Origin: Stappia sp. BW2
GTDB taxonomy: Bacteria; Pseudomonadota; Alphaproteobacteria; Rhizobiales; Stappiaceae
Direction of reading: 5' to 3'
NCBI RefSeq assembly: GCF_008107695.1
Contig: NZ_VIRG01000066.1
Coordinates: 496,001 to 560,000, forward strand
DNA: 64,000 nt
Below are positions 9,105 through 17,425 of the stretch, in pieces (positions within the stretch are counted from its first letter, which is position 1; each line of letters starts with the position of its first letter). The position numbers and the translations under genes are program-made. Below the pieces are notes generated by a model. That model saw nothing but the letters and a program-made list of their open reading frames with translations. It was not told where the DNA came from and did no database searches.

Positions 9105-10533
9105 GCCCGCTCCTGCTGCTGTCCGGTTTCACCGGCTTGAGATCGATCCGGGCACTTAGACCCGGGTCCTCATTCATGAAGCGCAAGTCTCCACCATGCA
9201 AGCGGGCAACTGCCTTGACCAGACTCAATCCAAGGCCGGTTCCTGGTTCCGAACGGCTTTCTTCCAGCCGGACGAAACGCTCCTTCACCCTGTCCTGGTC
9301 CTTTTCCGGAATGCCGGGGCCATTGTCAGTGACGCTGAGAACCACACGGCCATTCTCTTCGCGGGCCCCGAGGCGAATACGCAAGTCGCCGGTTTCCGGC
9401 CGGCCGTATTTCAGCGCATTTTCAATCAGGTTCACCAGCACCTGGCTGATCAGATCGCGGTTGCACTCCGCCATCAGGTCTTCGGGCAGATCTGTTTCAA
9501 GCTTGCCGCCTTCGTCTTCCACCAGCGGTTCATAAAGTTCGGCAACTTGCTCGACCAGCTTGTTGACGTCGGCCTGCTCCATGACGGAGGCCGGAGCCAT
9601 GGATTCAACACGCGCGATGCCCAGCAGCGCGTTGAAGATCCTCAGGAGCTGATCGGATTCCTGAAGCGTTGCTTCCAGGGCGCCGCGATATCCCTCCTCG
9701 CCTTTTGCTTCGCGCAAGGCGTTTTCAGTCCGGGTTTGCAGGCGAGTCAGCGGTGTTTTCAAATCATGGGCGATGTTGTCCGTGACATCCTTCATCGACT
9801 GCATCAGAACTTCGATCCGGTCGAGCATGGTATTGAGATTGACTGCCAGACGGTCGAATTCGTCGTCGTTTCCGGCCACGGGCAAACGTCCGGAAAGCTC
9901 ACCCTGCATGATCGTGCGGCTGGTGGCTGAGATCTCGTCGATACGCTTCATCACCCTTCGGCTGACAAACAGCCAGGTGATCGCTGCCATAACCACGACG
10001 ACGACCAGCCACAGCCGAAAGGCGTTGGCCAGAAGGTTTGCAAACCGGAGCTGCTCGCCCAGGTCTCGCCCAACCAGAAGACGGAAGCCGCCGCGCAGCT
10101 CGAAGGTACGCACCATGGCCTGGCGTTCGACGTCTTCCGAATCCTGACCGAGCCGCGTATAGCGAACCCGGCGCAAACCGCCATCGGCTTCTTCCAGAAC
10201 GGTGGTAGGCAGGCGGGCGATGTTGCCAACGAGGGCATTGCCCGCGAAATCGACCAGGAGATAGAGGCTGGCATCGGGATGGCGGGAGCGCGTGTCGATG
10301 GTTTCGACCAGGTCCCGCACGCCGCCACGCACATAGACATCGGCAAGCGTTTTCAGTTCCGAATCGACGGTCTGAACCACCTGTTCGGACATCAGGTTGT
10401 CCGTGTTGTCCGCAATGTAGAACAGCAGCACCCCGGACATCACCGTGAAGACGGCAATATAAAGCAGCGACAGCTTGAAGGCTGTGGTTCTTGTAAACCT
10501 AGTGAGCCGCGTCACGGATCGTGTATCCGGCAC
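9061..10533 (-). CDS. Two-component sensor histidine kinase (partner of the adjacent OmpR-type regulator)
   Basis: 490-residue EnvZ/QseC-type kinase. TM1 is near residues 18-40, a periplasmic sensor of about 120 residues follows, TM2 is near 165-185 (LWLVVVVVMAAITWLFVS), then comes a HAMP domain and the H box DNIAHDLKTPLTRLQ with H256. N box (NLIENALKYG), DNGPGIP and GTGLGLSLVKAVARLHGG are intact. The gene overlaps the regulator upstream by 35 bases if the ATG at 10533 is used; a GTG at 10515 is an alternative. Position between degP and glnE suggests an envelope-stress or medium-sensing role, but the signal is unknown. The last residues overlap the glnE start. Confidence 0.93.
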   Translation of the reverse strand: MPDTRSVTRLTRFTRTTAFKLSLLYIAVFTVMSGVLLFYIADNTDNLMSEQVVQTVDSELKTLADVYVRGGVRDLVETIDTRSRHPDASLYLLVDFAGNALVGNIARLPTTVLEEADGGLRRVRYTRLGQDSEDVERQAMVRTFELRGGFRLLVGRDLGEQLRFANLLANAFRLWLVVVVVMAAITWLFVSRRVMKRIDEISATSRTIMQGELSGRLPVAGNDDEFDRLAVNLNTMLDRIEVLMQSMKDVTDNIAHDLKTPLTRLQTRTENALREAKGEEGYRGALEATLQESDQLLRIFNALLGIARVESMAPASVMEQADVNKLVEQVAELYEPLVEDEGGKLETDLPEDLMAECNRDLISQVLVNLIENALKYGRPETGDLRIRLGAREENGRVVLSVTDNGPGIPEKDQDRVKERFVRLEESRSEPGTGLGLSLVKAVARLHGGDLRFMNEDPGLSARIDLKPVKPDSSRSGHEQGGTAGQSGEGD

Positions 10534-11185
10534 CCCGGATGGTGTGCAGCAGAGGTGTGTCGAAACCCTTGTCGATCTTGCCTCTCAAACGGGAGATGTG
10601 AACATCGATCACGTTGGTCTGCGGATCGAAATGGTACTCCCAGACATTTTCGAGCAGCATCGTACGGGTCACCACCTGACCAGCGTTCTGCATGAGATAT
10701 TCCAGAAGGCGGAATTCGCGCGGCTGCAAGGGGATTTCCGTTTCGCCGCGGCGGCAGGAATGTGCCATGCGGTCAAGTGTCAGGTCACCGACGCTGTAAG
10801 TGGTTTCAATCTGGCTGGCCGACTTGGGACGCCGGGCCAAAGCTTCGATGCGGGCCAGCAATTCGGTAAAGGCGTAAGGTTTGGGCAGATAGTCATCGCC
10901 GCCGGCCTTGAGGCCCTTGACGCGGTCATCGACCTGGCCGAGGGCGGACAGGATCAGCACCGGAGTGTGATTGCCTTGCTTGCGCAGTTCCTGAATGACA
11001 GAAAGGCCATCCATCTTCGGCAGCATGCGGTCAACGATGAGGATGTCGTAGTCTCTGTCGTGCGCCATATCCAGACCGGCCGGCCCATCGGCAGCCTGGT
11101 CAGCGGTGTGGCCCAGTTCACTCAAACCCTTGACGAGGTAGCTTGCAGCTTCCGGGTCGTCTTCTATGACAAGAATCCTCAACAT
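10499..11185 (-). CDS. OmpR/PhoB-family response regulator
   Basis: 228 residues: an N-terminal receiver domain (acidic pocket EDD at 8-10, phospho-acceptor D52 in VDRMLPKMDG, conserved KP near 105) and a C-terminal winged helix ending in RGAGYTIRD. It is the cognate DNA-binding partner of the overlapping histidine kinase. It lies 191 bases downstream of degP on the same strand, with two strong stem-loops in between, so it may have its own promoter or be expressed by partial read-through. Close relatives in rhizobia sit in the same degP-RR-HK-glnE order. The targets are not visible in this window. Confidence 0.95.
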   Translation of the reverse strand: MLRILVIEDDPEAASYLVKGLSELGHTADQAADGPAGLDMAHDRDYDILIVDRMLPKMDGLSVIQELRKQGNHTPVLILSALGQVDDRVKGLKAGGDDYLPKPYAFTELLARIEALARRPKSASQIETTYSVGDLTLDRMAHSCRRGETEIPLQPREFRLLEYLMQNAGQVVTRTMLLENVWEYHFDPQTNVIDVHISRLRGKIDKGFDTPLLHTIRGAGYTIRDAAH

Positions 11186-11223
11186 CCCATCCTTTTAGCT
11201 TGAGTTGCCCCTAAAGAAAATGG

Positions 11224-11261
11224 CTGGCGGCGGCGATGGATGTGAGTATCGCCGCCGCCAG
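11224..11261 (-). terminator. 14 bp perfect stem-loop between degP and the response regulator
   Basis: Arms CTGGCGGCGGCGAT (11224-11237) and its exact complement (11248-11261) enclose a 10-base loop. The stem is very GC-rich but no T run follows on either strand, so it is either a weak intrinsic terminator or attenuator, or an mRNA end-stabilising hairpin for degP. Confidence 0.55.
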
Positions 11262-11290
11262 TCAGTCAGGGTCTAGCAGATAAACCCTGG

Positions 11291-11340
11291 GCAAAGACCG
11301 GCCGGTCGGGGTTTGGGGGCAGAGGGCAGGCCGGTCTTGC
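11291..11340 (-). terminator. Second stem-loop just downstream of degP
   Basis: Arms AAGACCGGCC (11294-11303) and GGCCGGTCTT (11329-11338) are perfectly complementary, with GCA/TGC pairing beyond one bulged A; the loop is 25 bases. It lies 37 bases past the degP stop and has no clear T run. It probably shapes the degP mRNA 3' end together with the 11224-11261 hairpin. Confidence 0.45.
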
Positions 11341-11376
11341 TTCTCAGGTCCGGTCCGGGGCAGAACCGGTCCCTGA

Positions 11377-12909
11377 TCAGGCGAGGTTCATGGGCAGGGC
11401 CACGAACCGGGTCGTATTGTTGGTTTCAACCCGGAAGAGAACCGCCTTGCGGCCATCCTTTTCCGCCTTGTCCAGTGCCTTCAGGACATCGGACGGGCTG
11501 TTGACCTTCATGCCGGCGACTTCCAGGATCACGTCACCGGTGTTGAGGCGTTTTTCGGCAGCCGGGCTGTCCGGATCGATTTCGGCGATAACCACGCCGT
11601 CACCTTCCATGCCTGCTTCGGCTTTCGTCATCACGATCAGGCCGAGGTCGTCGAGGCTGGTCTTGCTTTCCTCGGCTTCCGTCTGAAGGGCGGCAACCTG
11701 ATCCGGTTCCTGCAGGCGACCCAGCGTCACGGTGATGTCTTCTTTCTGACCGTCACGCCAGACCGTGATGTCCACATTGCTGTCCGGCTCGTAAGCCGCA
11801 ATGATCTTGGACAGTTCGCGCGGGCCTTTCACCTCGGTGCCATCAACAGCAAGGATGGTGTCGCCCGAGCGCAGTCCAGCCTTCTGAGCCGGGCTGTTTT
11901 CCTGCGCTTCCGCGACGATGGCGCCGCGGGCCTCATCGAGGCCAAGGCTTTCCGCAATGTCATCGGTTACGTTCTGGATCTGAACGCCCAGCCAGCCACG
12001 AATGACTGTACCGTCGTCCTTCAGCTCCATGATGACATCCTGCGCGGTTGAGGCCGGAATGGCGAAGGCGATGCCGACGTTGCCACCGGACGGCGAGAAG
12101 ATCGCCGCGTTCACACCGATCACTTCACCATGCATGTTGAAGGCCGGGCCGCCGGAGTTGCCGCGGTTGACCGGGGCATCGATCTGGATGAAGTCGTCGT
12201 AGGGGCCTGCGCCGATGTCACGGCCACGCGCCGAGACGATACCGGCCGTCACGGATCCGCCGAGACCGAACGGGTTGCCGATGGCGACGGTCCATTCACC
12301 CACCTGCGGTGCTTCCTTGGCAAAGTCGACATAGGTGAACTTGTCGTCGCTATCGACCTTCAGGAGCGCAAGGTCGGTCCGCTTGTCGGCGCCGATGAGC
12401 TTGGCGTTGTATTCCTTGCCATCCCGGTCGATGACCGTGAACTCGGTGCCGTTTTCAATCACGTGATGATTGGTCACGAGGTAACCGTCATCGGAGATGA
12501 AAAAGCCGGAGCCCTGGGAAATGCCATACTGGCGCGGCGCGCGGCGCTGGTTATGCTGCTGCTCACCGCCCTTGCCGCCAAATTCGCGGAAAAAGCGCTT
12601 GAACGGGTGGCCGTCTGGCAGACCCTTGAAGAAACCTTCGGGGTCGTCGTTGCCACCGTCGAAGTTCATCATGCGCGGCTCTGCGGCCTGTTTGACCTGA
12701 ACACTGACGACCGCTGGGCTGACAGCACTGACGACGTGGGAAAAGTCCAGCGGAGCCGCGGTATCGACACTAACCGGATCAGCCAGAGCCAGTTGGCCCG
12801 GAACGATGGTCTGTGCCGTCAGAAGTCCGGCTGCGCCGAGCGCGACGACGCCTGCGAGCAGCTTGGCGCGGCGGGAGCGCAGGGGAGAAACTGAGCGACT
12901 GTTTTGCAT
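11377..12909 (-). CDS. degP: Periplasmic Do-family serine protease/chaperone
   Basis: 510 residues. The N terminus has a basic stretch then a hydrophobic segment (LLAGVVALGAAGLLTAQ), a signal peptide or anchor. The trypsin-like domain has the triad H149 (TNHHV), D179 (RTDLALL) and S252 (RGNSGGPAF), followed by two PDZ domains (about 300-390 and 415-500; GWLGVQIQ opens the first). The enzyme degrades or refolds damaged envelope proteins. A GAGGAAG ribosome site precedes the ATG. Downstream on the same strand lie the response regulator and kinase, an arrangement suggesting they sense envelope stress. The symbol degP follows family usage; it could equally be named degQ or mucD. Confidence 0.95.
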   Translation of the reverse strand: MQNSRSVSPLRSRRAKLLAGVVALGAAGLLTAQTIVPGQLALADPVSVDTAAPLDFSHVVSAVSPAVVSVQVKQAAEPRMMNFDGGNDDPEGFFKGLPDGHPFKRFFREFGGKGGEQQHNQRRAPRQYGISQGSGFFISDDGYLVTNHHVIENGTEFTVIDRDGKEYNAKLIGADKRTDLALLKVDSDDKFTYVDFAKEAPQVGEWTVAIGNPFGLGGSVTAGIVSARGRDIGAGPYDDFIQIDAPVNRGNSGGPAFNMHGEVIGVNAAIFSPSGGNVGIAFAIPASTAQDVIMELKDDGTVIRGWLGVQIQNVTDDIAESLGLDEARGAIVAEAQENSPAQKAGLRSGDTILAVDGTEVKGPRELSKIIAAYEPDSNVDITVWRDGQKEDITVTLGRLQEPDQVAALQTEAEESKTSLDDLGLIVMTKAEAGMEGDGVVIAEIDPDSPAAEKRLNTGDVILEVAGMKVNSPSDVLKALDKAEKDGRKAVLFRVETNNTTRFVALPMNLA

Positions 12910-13207
12910 GTTGTCTTCCTCTTTCGAGATTCGGTTTGAAGGCCAATTCCTGGAACGCTGGCGGGGAAAGCCCTCAAGGTTCGAAAGTGAAGGTATGTGA
13001 ACCAGTCTTACAGGCGCCTGTCGGCGGCATTACAGTTTTGTAACGTTGGGAACCAAATCGGAAAATCGCAAACAGCTCATGGCCTGAAGCTGAAATTTTT
13101 TTGTCCGTCGCACCATCGGCGGGCAGGAAAAAGGGGTCGGAGGCAAGAAACAGTCGGGCAATCTCACAAGAAGACGGGTCCCGGACCAGAGAATCAGGAC
13201 ACGGGAA

Positions 13208-13879
13208 TCAAGGGGCGGAATTTGCCTCAGCGGGAAAGAAGACCGGGGTGTCTCCCGCCCGCCACGGGCTCCATTTCGGCATCACGGATTGAAACCGGGG
13301 AGACGTTTCGAAGGCTTTCAGCCAGACCTTCAAGGATGTCCAGTCCTGGCTGTCGAACCAGCTTCGGTCCGAGTTGGCGAACTGACGAACGAACGGCAGG
13401 ATTGCATAATCGGCAAGCGAGGCCTTGCCGCCGAAAAGCCTGGGTGTCCCGGTCAGACGGCTGTCCAGACGCCAGAGATAGTCTGCCGCTCCCGCTCGCT
13501 CCGTTTCCCTGTCCGCATCCGGATATCTCGTATCGTATTTGTAGCGGTCGAGATGGCGCTTGAACGGGCCGTCACAGTCAGCGATCAGCGCCAGTATTTC
13601 ATCAAGATCGCCCTTCTCGGGTCTGAGCCAGTTTTCCGGATCGGCGCGTTGCAGGGCCCAGAGCATGATGTCCAGACTTTCGTCGATCACGGTTTCATCG
13701 ACCTTCAGGCACGGAACGGTTGCCGAAGGCGAGGTTTCCAGAAACTCGGGTGCCTTGTCCCGTAAAACGATTTCCCGCAGTTCGACCTTTTCGCCGCTCG
13801 CGGCAATCGAGAGCCTCGCCCTGATGGCATAGGGACAGCGGCGGAAGGAATAGAGGATCGGCATCGAAGTTGCGCTCAT
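13208..13879 (-). CDS. Glutathione S-transferase family protein
   Basis: About 223 residues with a thioredoxin-like N-terminal domain beginning PILYSFRRCPYAIRARL; the CPYA cysteine suggests an omega- or glutaredoxin-like active site rather than a tyrosine or serine GST. VPCLKVDE holds the cis-proline and DESLDIM the glutathione gamma-glutamyl contact. The helical C-terminal domain contains LADYAILPFVRQF. I place the start at the ATG at 13879; ATGs at 13864 and 13897 are also possible and none has a clear ribosome site. The gene is divergent from the first DUF2336 gene and separated by 328 bases from degP. Likely detoxification or a thiol-transfer reaction; the substrate is unknown. Confidence 0.85.
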   Translation of the reverse strand: MSATSMPILYSFRRCPYAIRARLSIAASGEKVELREIVLRDKAPEFLETSPSATVPCLKVDETVIDESLDIMLWALQRADPENWLRPEKGDLDEILALIADCDGPFKRHLDRYKYDTRYPDADRETERAGAADYLWRLDSRLTGTPRLFGGKASLADYAILPFVRQFANSDRSWFDSQDWTSLKVWLKAFETSPRFQSVMPKWSPWRAGDTPVFFPAEANSAP

Positions 13880-14008
13880 GGGCGTGAAATGACGCATTGG
13901 CGTAGTCAGGTCAACACTGCTAATGGCACCATGTTGCAATGAGCCGAGCAGTGTTTTTCACACGTTATAAAGAATATTCAGCGAAACTTATGCCGATAGG
14001 GTACGGAC

Positions 14009-15007
14009 ATGAGTGACTCGCTTCTTAAGCTTGCCAGGGAAAGTTCTTCGGAGAAAAAACACGAGCTTGCCGAGCACGTGACAGGCCTTCTTGTTGCCCG
14101 CGCGGACGATACAGGTTCTGACGAGACCCATCTTCTGAACAACATGCTGGAGGGCGTCTACGATGCCCTGGAACTCGACGCCAAGCGCAAGATGGCAGAA
14201 CGACTTGCGGACGTTCGTGCCATGTCCTCCAATCTTGCCGCCGCCATGGCCAGCGACGAGTTGCCGGTTGCCCAGGCCATTCTGGAACGATCCACGTCTC
14301 TGCGGGAAGAAGACCAGCGCAAAATCGCGGAAACCAAGGACCAGGGCTACCTTCTCGGCCTTGCAAAACGCGATCACGTCAGCAAGGACGTCAGCGATGT
14401 TCTGATCAAGCGTGGCAGCAAGGAAGTCAAACAAACGCTGGCAGCCAACCTCGGTGCAGAGATCACCATGCCGGTGTTCGAGAGCCTGGTGAAGGACATG
14501 CCCAAGCAGCTTGGCGACCGCATCCGGCACTTGCGCAAGTCAAATGAAGAGTTGCTGGAAGATCTGTTCCGCGACGACGGTGACGTAGCGTCGGGTGTGG
14601 AACTGGTGAAGAAACAATCCAAGATCAGCCCGAAAGCCTGGCTGACGGGCATCCGGCTCGGCAAGACGACCCTGAACAAGGCCGTCTACCAGCTGGCCCA
14701 GGAACACAACCTTCTGGACGCGGTTGCCCTGCTCTCTTTCTTCTCCGGCCTCGACATGAAATATGTCCACAATCTCATGGTCCGGTTCGACTCCACCGGT
14801 ATCGCCACGGTCTGCCGCGCCGCAGGCATCGGCGCGATGGAGTTTCAGGCGGTGTGCAAGGAACGCTGCAAGCACCTGAAGTTTCCTGAAAGCACCGGCA
14901 GCAAGTGGCTGACAAACTATCACATGCTCGACGACACCGATGCCCGCCGTCTTCTGTCACTGATGAAAATCAAGCTCAAAGCCATCAAGCACGAGCAAGC
15001 TGCCTGA
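14009..15007 (+). CDS. DUF2336 domain-containing protein (shorter paralogue)
   Basis: 332-residue soluble, mostly helical protein of unknown function restricted largely to alphaproteobacteria. It begins SDSLLKLARESSSEKKHELAEHVTGLL and ends DARRLLSLMKIKLKAI, both mirrored in the second DUF2336 gene at 16311. Compared with that paralogue it lacks about 30 residues in the middle: after AANLGAEITM it jumps directly to VFESLVKDMP, where the other has an extra helical repeat. A short upstream stretch with TATAAAGAATATTC could hold the promoter. No catalytic motif is visible; the helical repeats suggest a protein-binding scaffold. Confidence 0.85.
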   Translation: MSDSLLKLARESSSEKKHELAEHVTGLLVARADDTGSDETHLLNNMLEGVYDALELDAKRKMAERLADVRAMSSNLAAAMASDELPVAQAILERSTSLREEDQRKIAETKDQGYLLGLAKRDHVSKDVSDVLIKRGSKEVKQTLAANLGAEITMPVFESLVKDMPKQLGDRIRHLRKSNEELLEDLFRDDGDVASGVELVKKQSKISPKAWLTGIRLGKTTLNKAVYQLAQEHNLLDAVALLSFFSGLDMKYVHNLMVRFDSTGIATVCRAAGIGAMEFQAVCKERCKHLKFPESTGSKWLTNYHMLDDTDARRLLSLMKIKLKAIKHEQAA

Positions 15008-15198
15008 CTGCGGAAAATCTGTAGGCCCTGCTGTCGAAATTTCTCCAATCGTGCAACCTCGGTGCGGTCGATCCCGCCCGTCTCGTGGCAGCCGCCAATA
15101 GGAATGGCCGTCTTGAGGCTTCTTCAACCAGCACTGCGTATTACACGTGTTGTCCAGAAACGCCGTTGAAGGGCCTCCCCCCCTTCGCCCGGAACCTC

Positions 15199-15380
15199 AT
15201 GCGGGCTCCGTTGACGTCTTTGGACAGCGCCCTGCCGCTTCGCGATGCCCTGCATCTCCTGGTGCGCGATAATCTCGATCATGTTCCGGTTTGCCGGGGG
15301 ACGTGTTCGAAGGATTTCTGACCAGGTCTCTTCTGCTTGAAGCTCTGGTTTGGCCGTCCACCAACAGGAAGGCGGCCTGA
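15199..15380 (+). pseudogene. Remnant of a CBS-domain protein with one frameshift
   Basis: In one frame 15199-15291 encodes a good CBS-domain half ending LRDALHLLVRDNLDHVPV. Instead of continuing, that frame runs into unrelated residues and stops. Moving to the next frame at 15291 gives LPGDVFEGFLTRSLLLEAL and then a stop at 15378-15380, which is the expected second half of a CBS domain (G-x-x-T-x-x-x-L-L). One missing base near 15290 accounts for the break. Upstream sequence back to 15008 shows no convincing N-terminal portion and includes a C-tract at about 15175-15182. A relic of a longer CBS protein is most likely; a sequencing or assembly indel in a small real gene is possible. Confidence 0.45.
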
Positions 15381-15419
15381 CGCGGCACTAATACAAGGAC
15401 GTGAAAGGAACTGACCTGA

Positions 15420-16067
15420 ATGAGTCATGACGACGACCTGCCGGGAGATCCTGTCTGCTATGCCGACATGCTGGTGGGTGGTTATGTCGTTGACCAGGAG
15501 ACATTTCGCGATGTCAGCCGGTTCCGCAAATCTGAACGCGTCCGCCTCTATGAGAAGCGAAAGGGACTGACCAGCACGGAGCGGACGGAAAAGACCGCTG
15601 CCTTGATCGACCAGCTTCGCACGGTTCTGGAAGCAACGGACTTTCAGACCATCTCCTTTTATTGGCCGATCCGCGGCGAGCCCGATTTACGCGCCTTGAT
15701 GGCAGACCTGAGCAAGGTGGGAAAAACCGTTCTTCTGCCGGTCGTTCTGGAAAAACAGGCGCCGCTGGCCTTCCGTCCGTGGCAGCCCGGGTGCGCGATG
15801 ACGCGAGGTGTCTGGAACATTCCCGTTCCCGAAGAAGGCCCGTCGCTGGTGCCTGAGGTCGTGATTGCTCCGCTGGTTGGCGTCGACGCTGGTTTTTATC
15901 GGCTGGGCAATGGTGGCGGTTATTACGACCGCACTCTGGCATCCCTGCCGGCCAAACCGCTGACGATCGGCGTCGGATTTGCCTTCTGCCGGCTGCCGTC
16001 GATCTTTCCGATGCCCTGGGACGTGCGGATGGACAAGGTTGTCCTCGATACCGGCGAGGAGACGTAG
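15420..16067 (+). CDS. 5-formyltetrahydrofolate cyclo-ligase
   Basis: 215 residues. The enzyme (methenyltetrahydrofolate synthetase) converts 5-formyl-THF to 5,10-methenyl-THF with ATP and returns stored folate to one-carbon metabolism. Diagnostic sequences are an N-terminal basic helix with RLYEKRKGL, FYWPIRGEPDLRAL, and the phosphate-binding loop YRLGNGGGYYDRTLA; VVIAPLVGVDAGF precedes the loop. The N-terminal 25 residues are longer than usual, but no later ATG has a better ribosome site. It lies between two DUF2336 genes on the same strand, with a 243-base gap to the second. Confidence 0.92.
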   Translation: MSHDDDLPGDPVCYADMLVGGYVVDQETFRDVSRFRKSERVRLYEKRKGLTSTERTEKTAALIDQLRTVLEATDFQTISFYWPIRGEPDLRALMADLSKVGKTVLLPVVLEKQAPLAFRPWQPGCAMTRGVWNIPVPEEGPSLVPEVVIAPLVGVDAGFYRLGNGGGYYDRTLASLPAKPLTIGVGFAFCRLPSIFPMPWDVRMDKVVLDTGEET

Positions 16068-16251
16068 GGAGCGGAGCACCCGGCTTTGTCTCCAACATTG
16101 GCTCCTTGAAGCAACCTAACCTTGAGAGATGAGATGGCTTGCCAAATAAAGTATGTGACGGGAACCAGACATCTGCAGTTGAAGCGCACAGCATACATTG
16201 TCAGTAATACGGACGACCTCAGAGATTTATCGTTTTTTTATCCTGTGCTTT

Positions 16252-16270
16252 AGACAGTTGTAAACTGTCT
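16252..16270. promoter_or_regulatory. Operator-like inverted repeat upstream of the second DUF2336 gene
   Basis: Arms AGACAGTT (16252-16259) and AACTGTCT (16263-16270) are perfect complements around a 3-base spacer, 40 bases before the DUF2336 start at 16311. The size and position suit a dimeric repressor site; the regulator is unknown. Confidence 0.35.
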
Positions 16271-16310
16271 GTGAGTTAGGTGTACTGTCAGAAAAACGGA
16301 CAGCTTAAAG

Positions 16311-17390
16311 ATGCTCAACGACCTTCTCAATCTCGCTCAGGAAAGCACTCCGGAAAAACGCCACCAACTGGTGGAACACGTTACGGACCTTTTTGTACGC
16401 GGTGCGAACAGTTACCAAACCGAAGAAATCGCCCTGTTCAACACGGTGCTGGAAAGCATGCTTCCCACCATGGAGCCTGAACAGAAGAAGGCCATTTCCG
16501 AACAACTGGCGCCGATAGACGACACTTCCCACAAGGTGGCCTATGAGCTTGCCCGGGAAGAGATCGACATTGCGCGGCCGATGCTGACGTCCTCCAATGC
16601 GCTCAAGGCCGAGGATATTCTCCGGCTGGCCAAGACCATGGGTCAGGGCCACCTTTTGGCAATCTCCAAACGTGAGCACCTTGAAGCCAATGTTACCGAT
16701 GTCCTGCTGGAACGCGGCGAAAGCCCGGTCAAGCAATCGGTCGCAGCCAACTCCGGCGCGGAATTTTCCGAATGGGGCTCCCGCTTGCTGATCAAGCTGG
16801 CGGAGCAGGATGAGAAAATCCGCAACGCGATGATGGAACGGACGGACATCACCGAGTCCGATTACGACAAACTGATCAATCAGATGCCGGAAGCCCAGCA
16901 GGCAAAGATCCGCAAGCTGCGCGAGGAAAACGAGACCCTGATCCAGGATCTCTTCCACAAGGCCAGCAAGGTTGTTGCCAGTTCGAAGCTCGAACGCAAG
17001 GCAACCCGCATCAACGCCAAGGTTACGTTGAAGGAAATCCGGGCCGGGCAACGCACACTCAGCAAGGCCATCACCCAGCTTTCGCTGTCGAACAACCTGT
17101 TCGACATCTGCTTCCTGCTGGCGGAAATGGCAGGTCTGGAGCAGAAATACGTCACCAACGTCATGGTGCGCTACGATTCCACCGGGGTCGCGGTTCTGTG
17201 CCGTGCCATGGGCGTGGAAAACGCGGATTACGCAGCGCTGTGCAAGGCCCGGGCGATGCACAACAAGCAGACGCAGTCGACCGCGGAAAACTGGGCCAAC
17301 GACTATCAGTCGCTGTCAGATCGTGACGCGCGCCGGCTTCTGTCCTTCATGAAAATCCGCTTGCAGACCCTGGAAGGCCAGGCGGCCTGA
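16311..17390 (+). CDS. DUF2336 domain-containing protein (longer paralogue)
   Basis: 359 residues, clearly related along its full length to the gene at 14009 (LLNLAQESTPEKRHQLVEH at the start; DARRLLSFMKIRLQTLEG at the end). It keeps the internal repeat missing from the shorter copy (AANSGAEFSEWGSRLLIKLAEQ then an Rx-DIT segment), which is the form I associate with canonical DUF2336 proteins. No transmembrane segment or catalytic signature is seen. The start ATG has only a weak purine stretch upstream. It converges with the OsmC-fusion gene 35 bases away. Function unknown; the pair probably arose by local duplication spanning or flanking the folate gene. Confidence 0.85.
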   Translation: MLNDLLNLAQESTPEKRHQLVEHVTDLFVRGANSYQTEEIALFNTVLESMLPTMEPEQKKAISEQLAPIDDTSHKVAYELAREEIDIARPMLTSSNALKAEDILRLAKTMGQGHLLAISKREHLEANVTDVLLERGESPVKQSVAANSGAEFSEWGSRLLIKLAEQDEKIRNAMMERTDITESDYDKLINQMPEAQQAKIRKLREENETLIQDLFHKASKVVASSKLERKATRINAKVTLKEIRAGQRTLSKAITQLSLSNNLFDICFLLAEMAGLEQKYVTNVMVRYDSTGVAVLCRAMGVENADYAALCKARAMHNKQTQSTAENWANDYQSLSDRDARRLLSFMKIRLQTLEGQAA

Positions 17391-17425
17391 GGCCGCCTCC
17401 CCGCTTCCCGCAAGTTCCCGTCAGA

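Noticed and set aside
7542..9140. Open frame of 532 codons on the plus strand opposite glnE
   Set aside because: Antisense to a full-length glnE whose catalytic motifs are intact; GC-rich codon use makes long antisense frames common and no family resemblance was seen.
15085..15321. GTG-started 78-codon frame upstream of the 5-formyl-THF cyclo-ligase
   Set aside because: Only its last part looks like protein (half of a CBS domain) and it breaks off; treated as a frameshifted remnant instead of a gene.
16305..17261. Open frame of 318 codons on the minus strand opposite the second DUF2336 gene
   Set aside because: Antisense to a gene confirmed by its paralogue.
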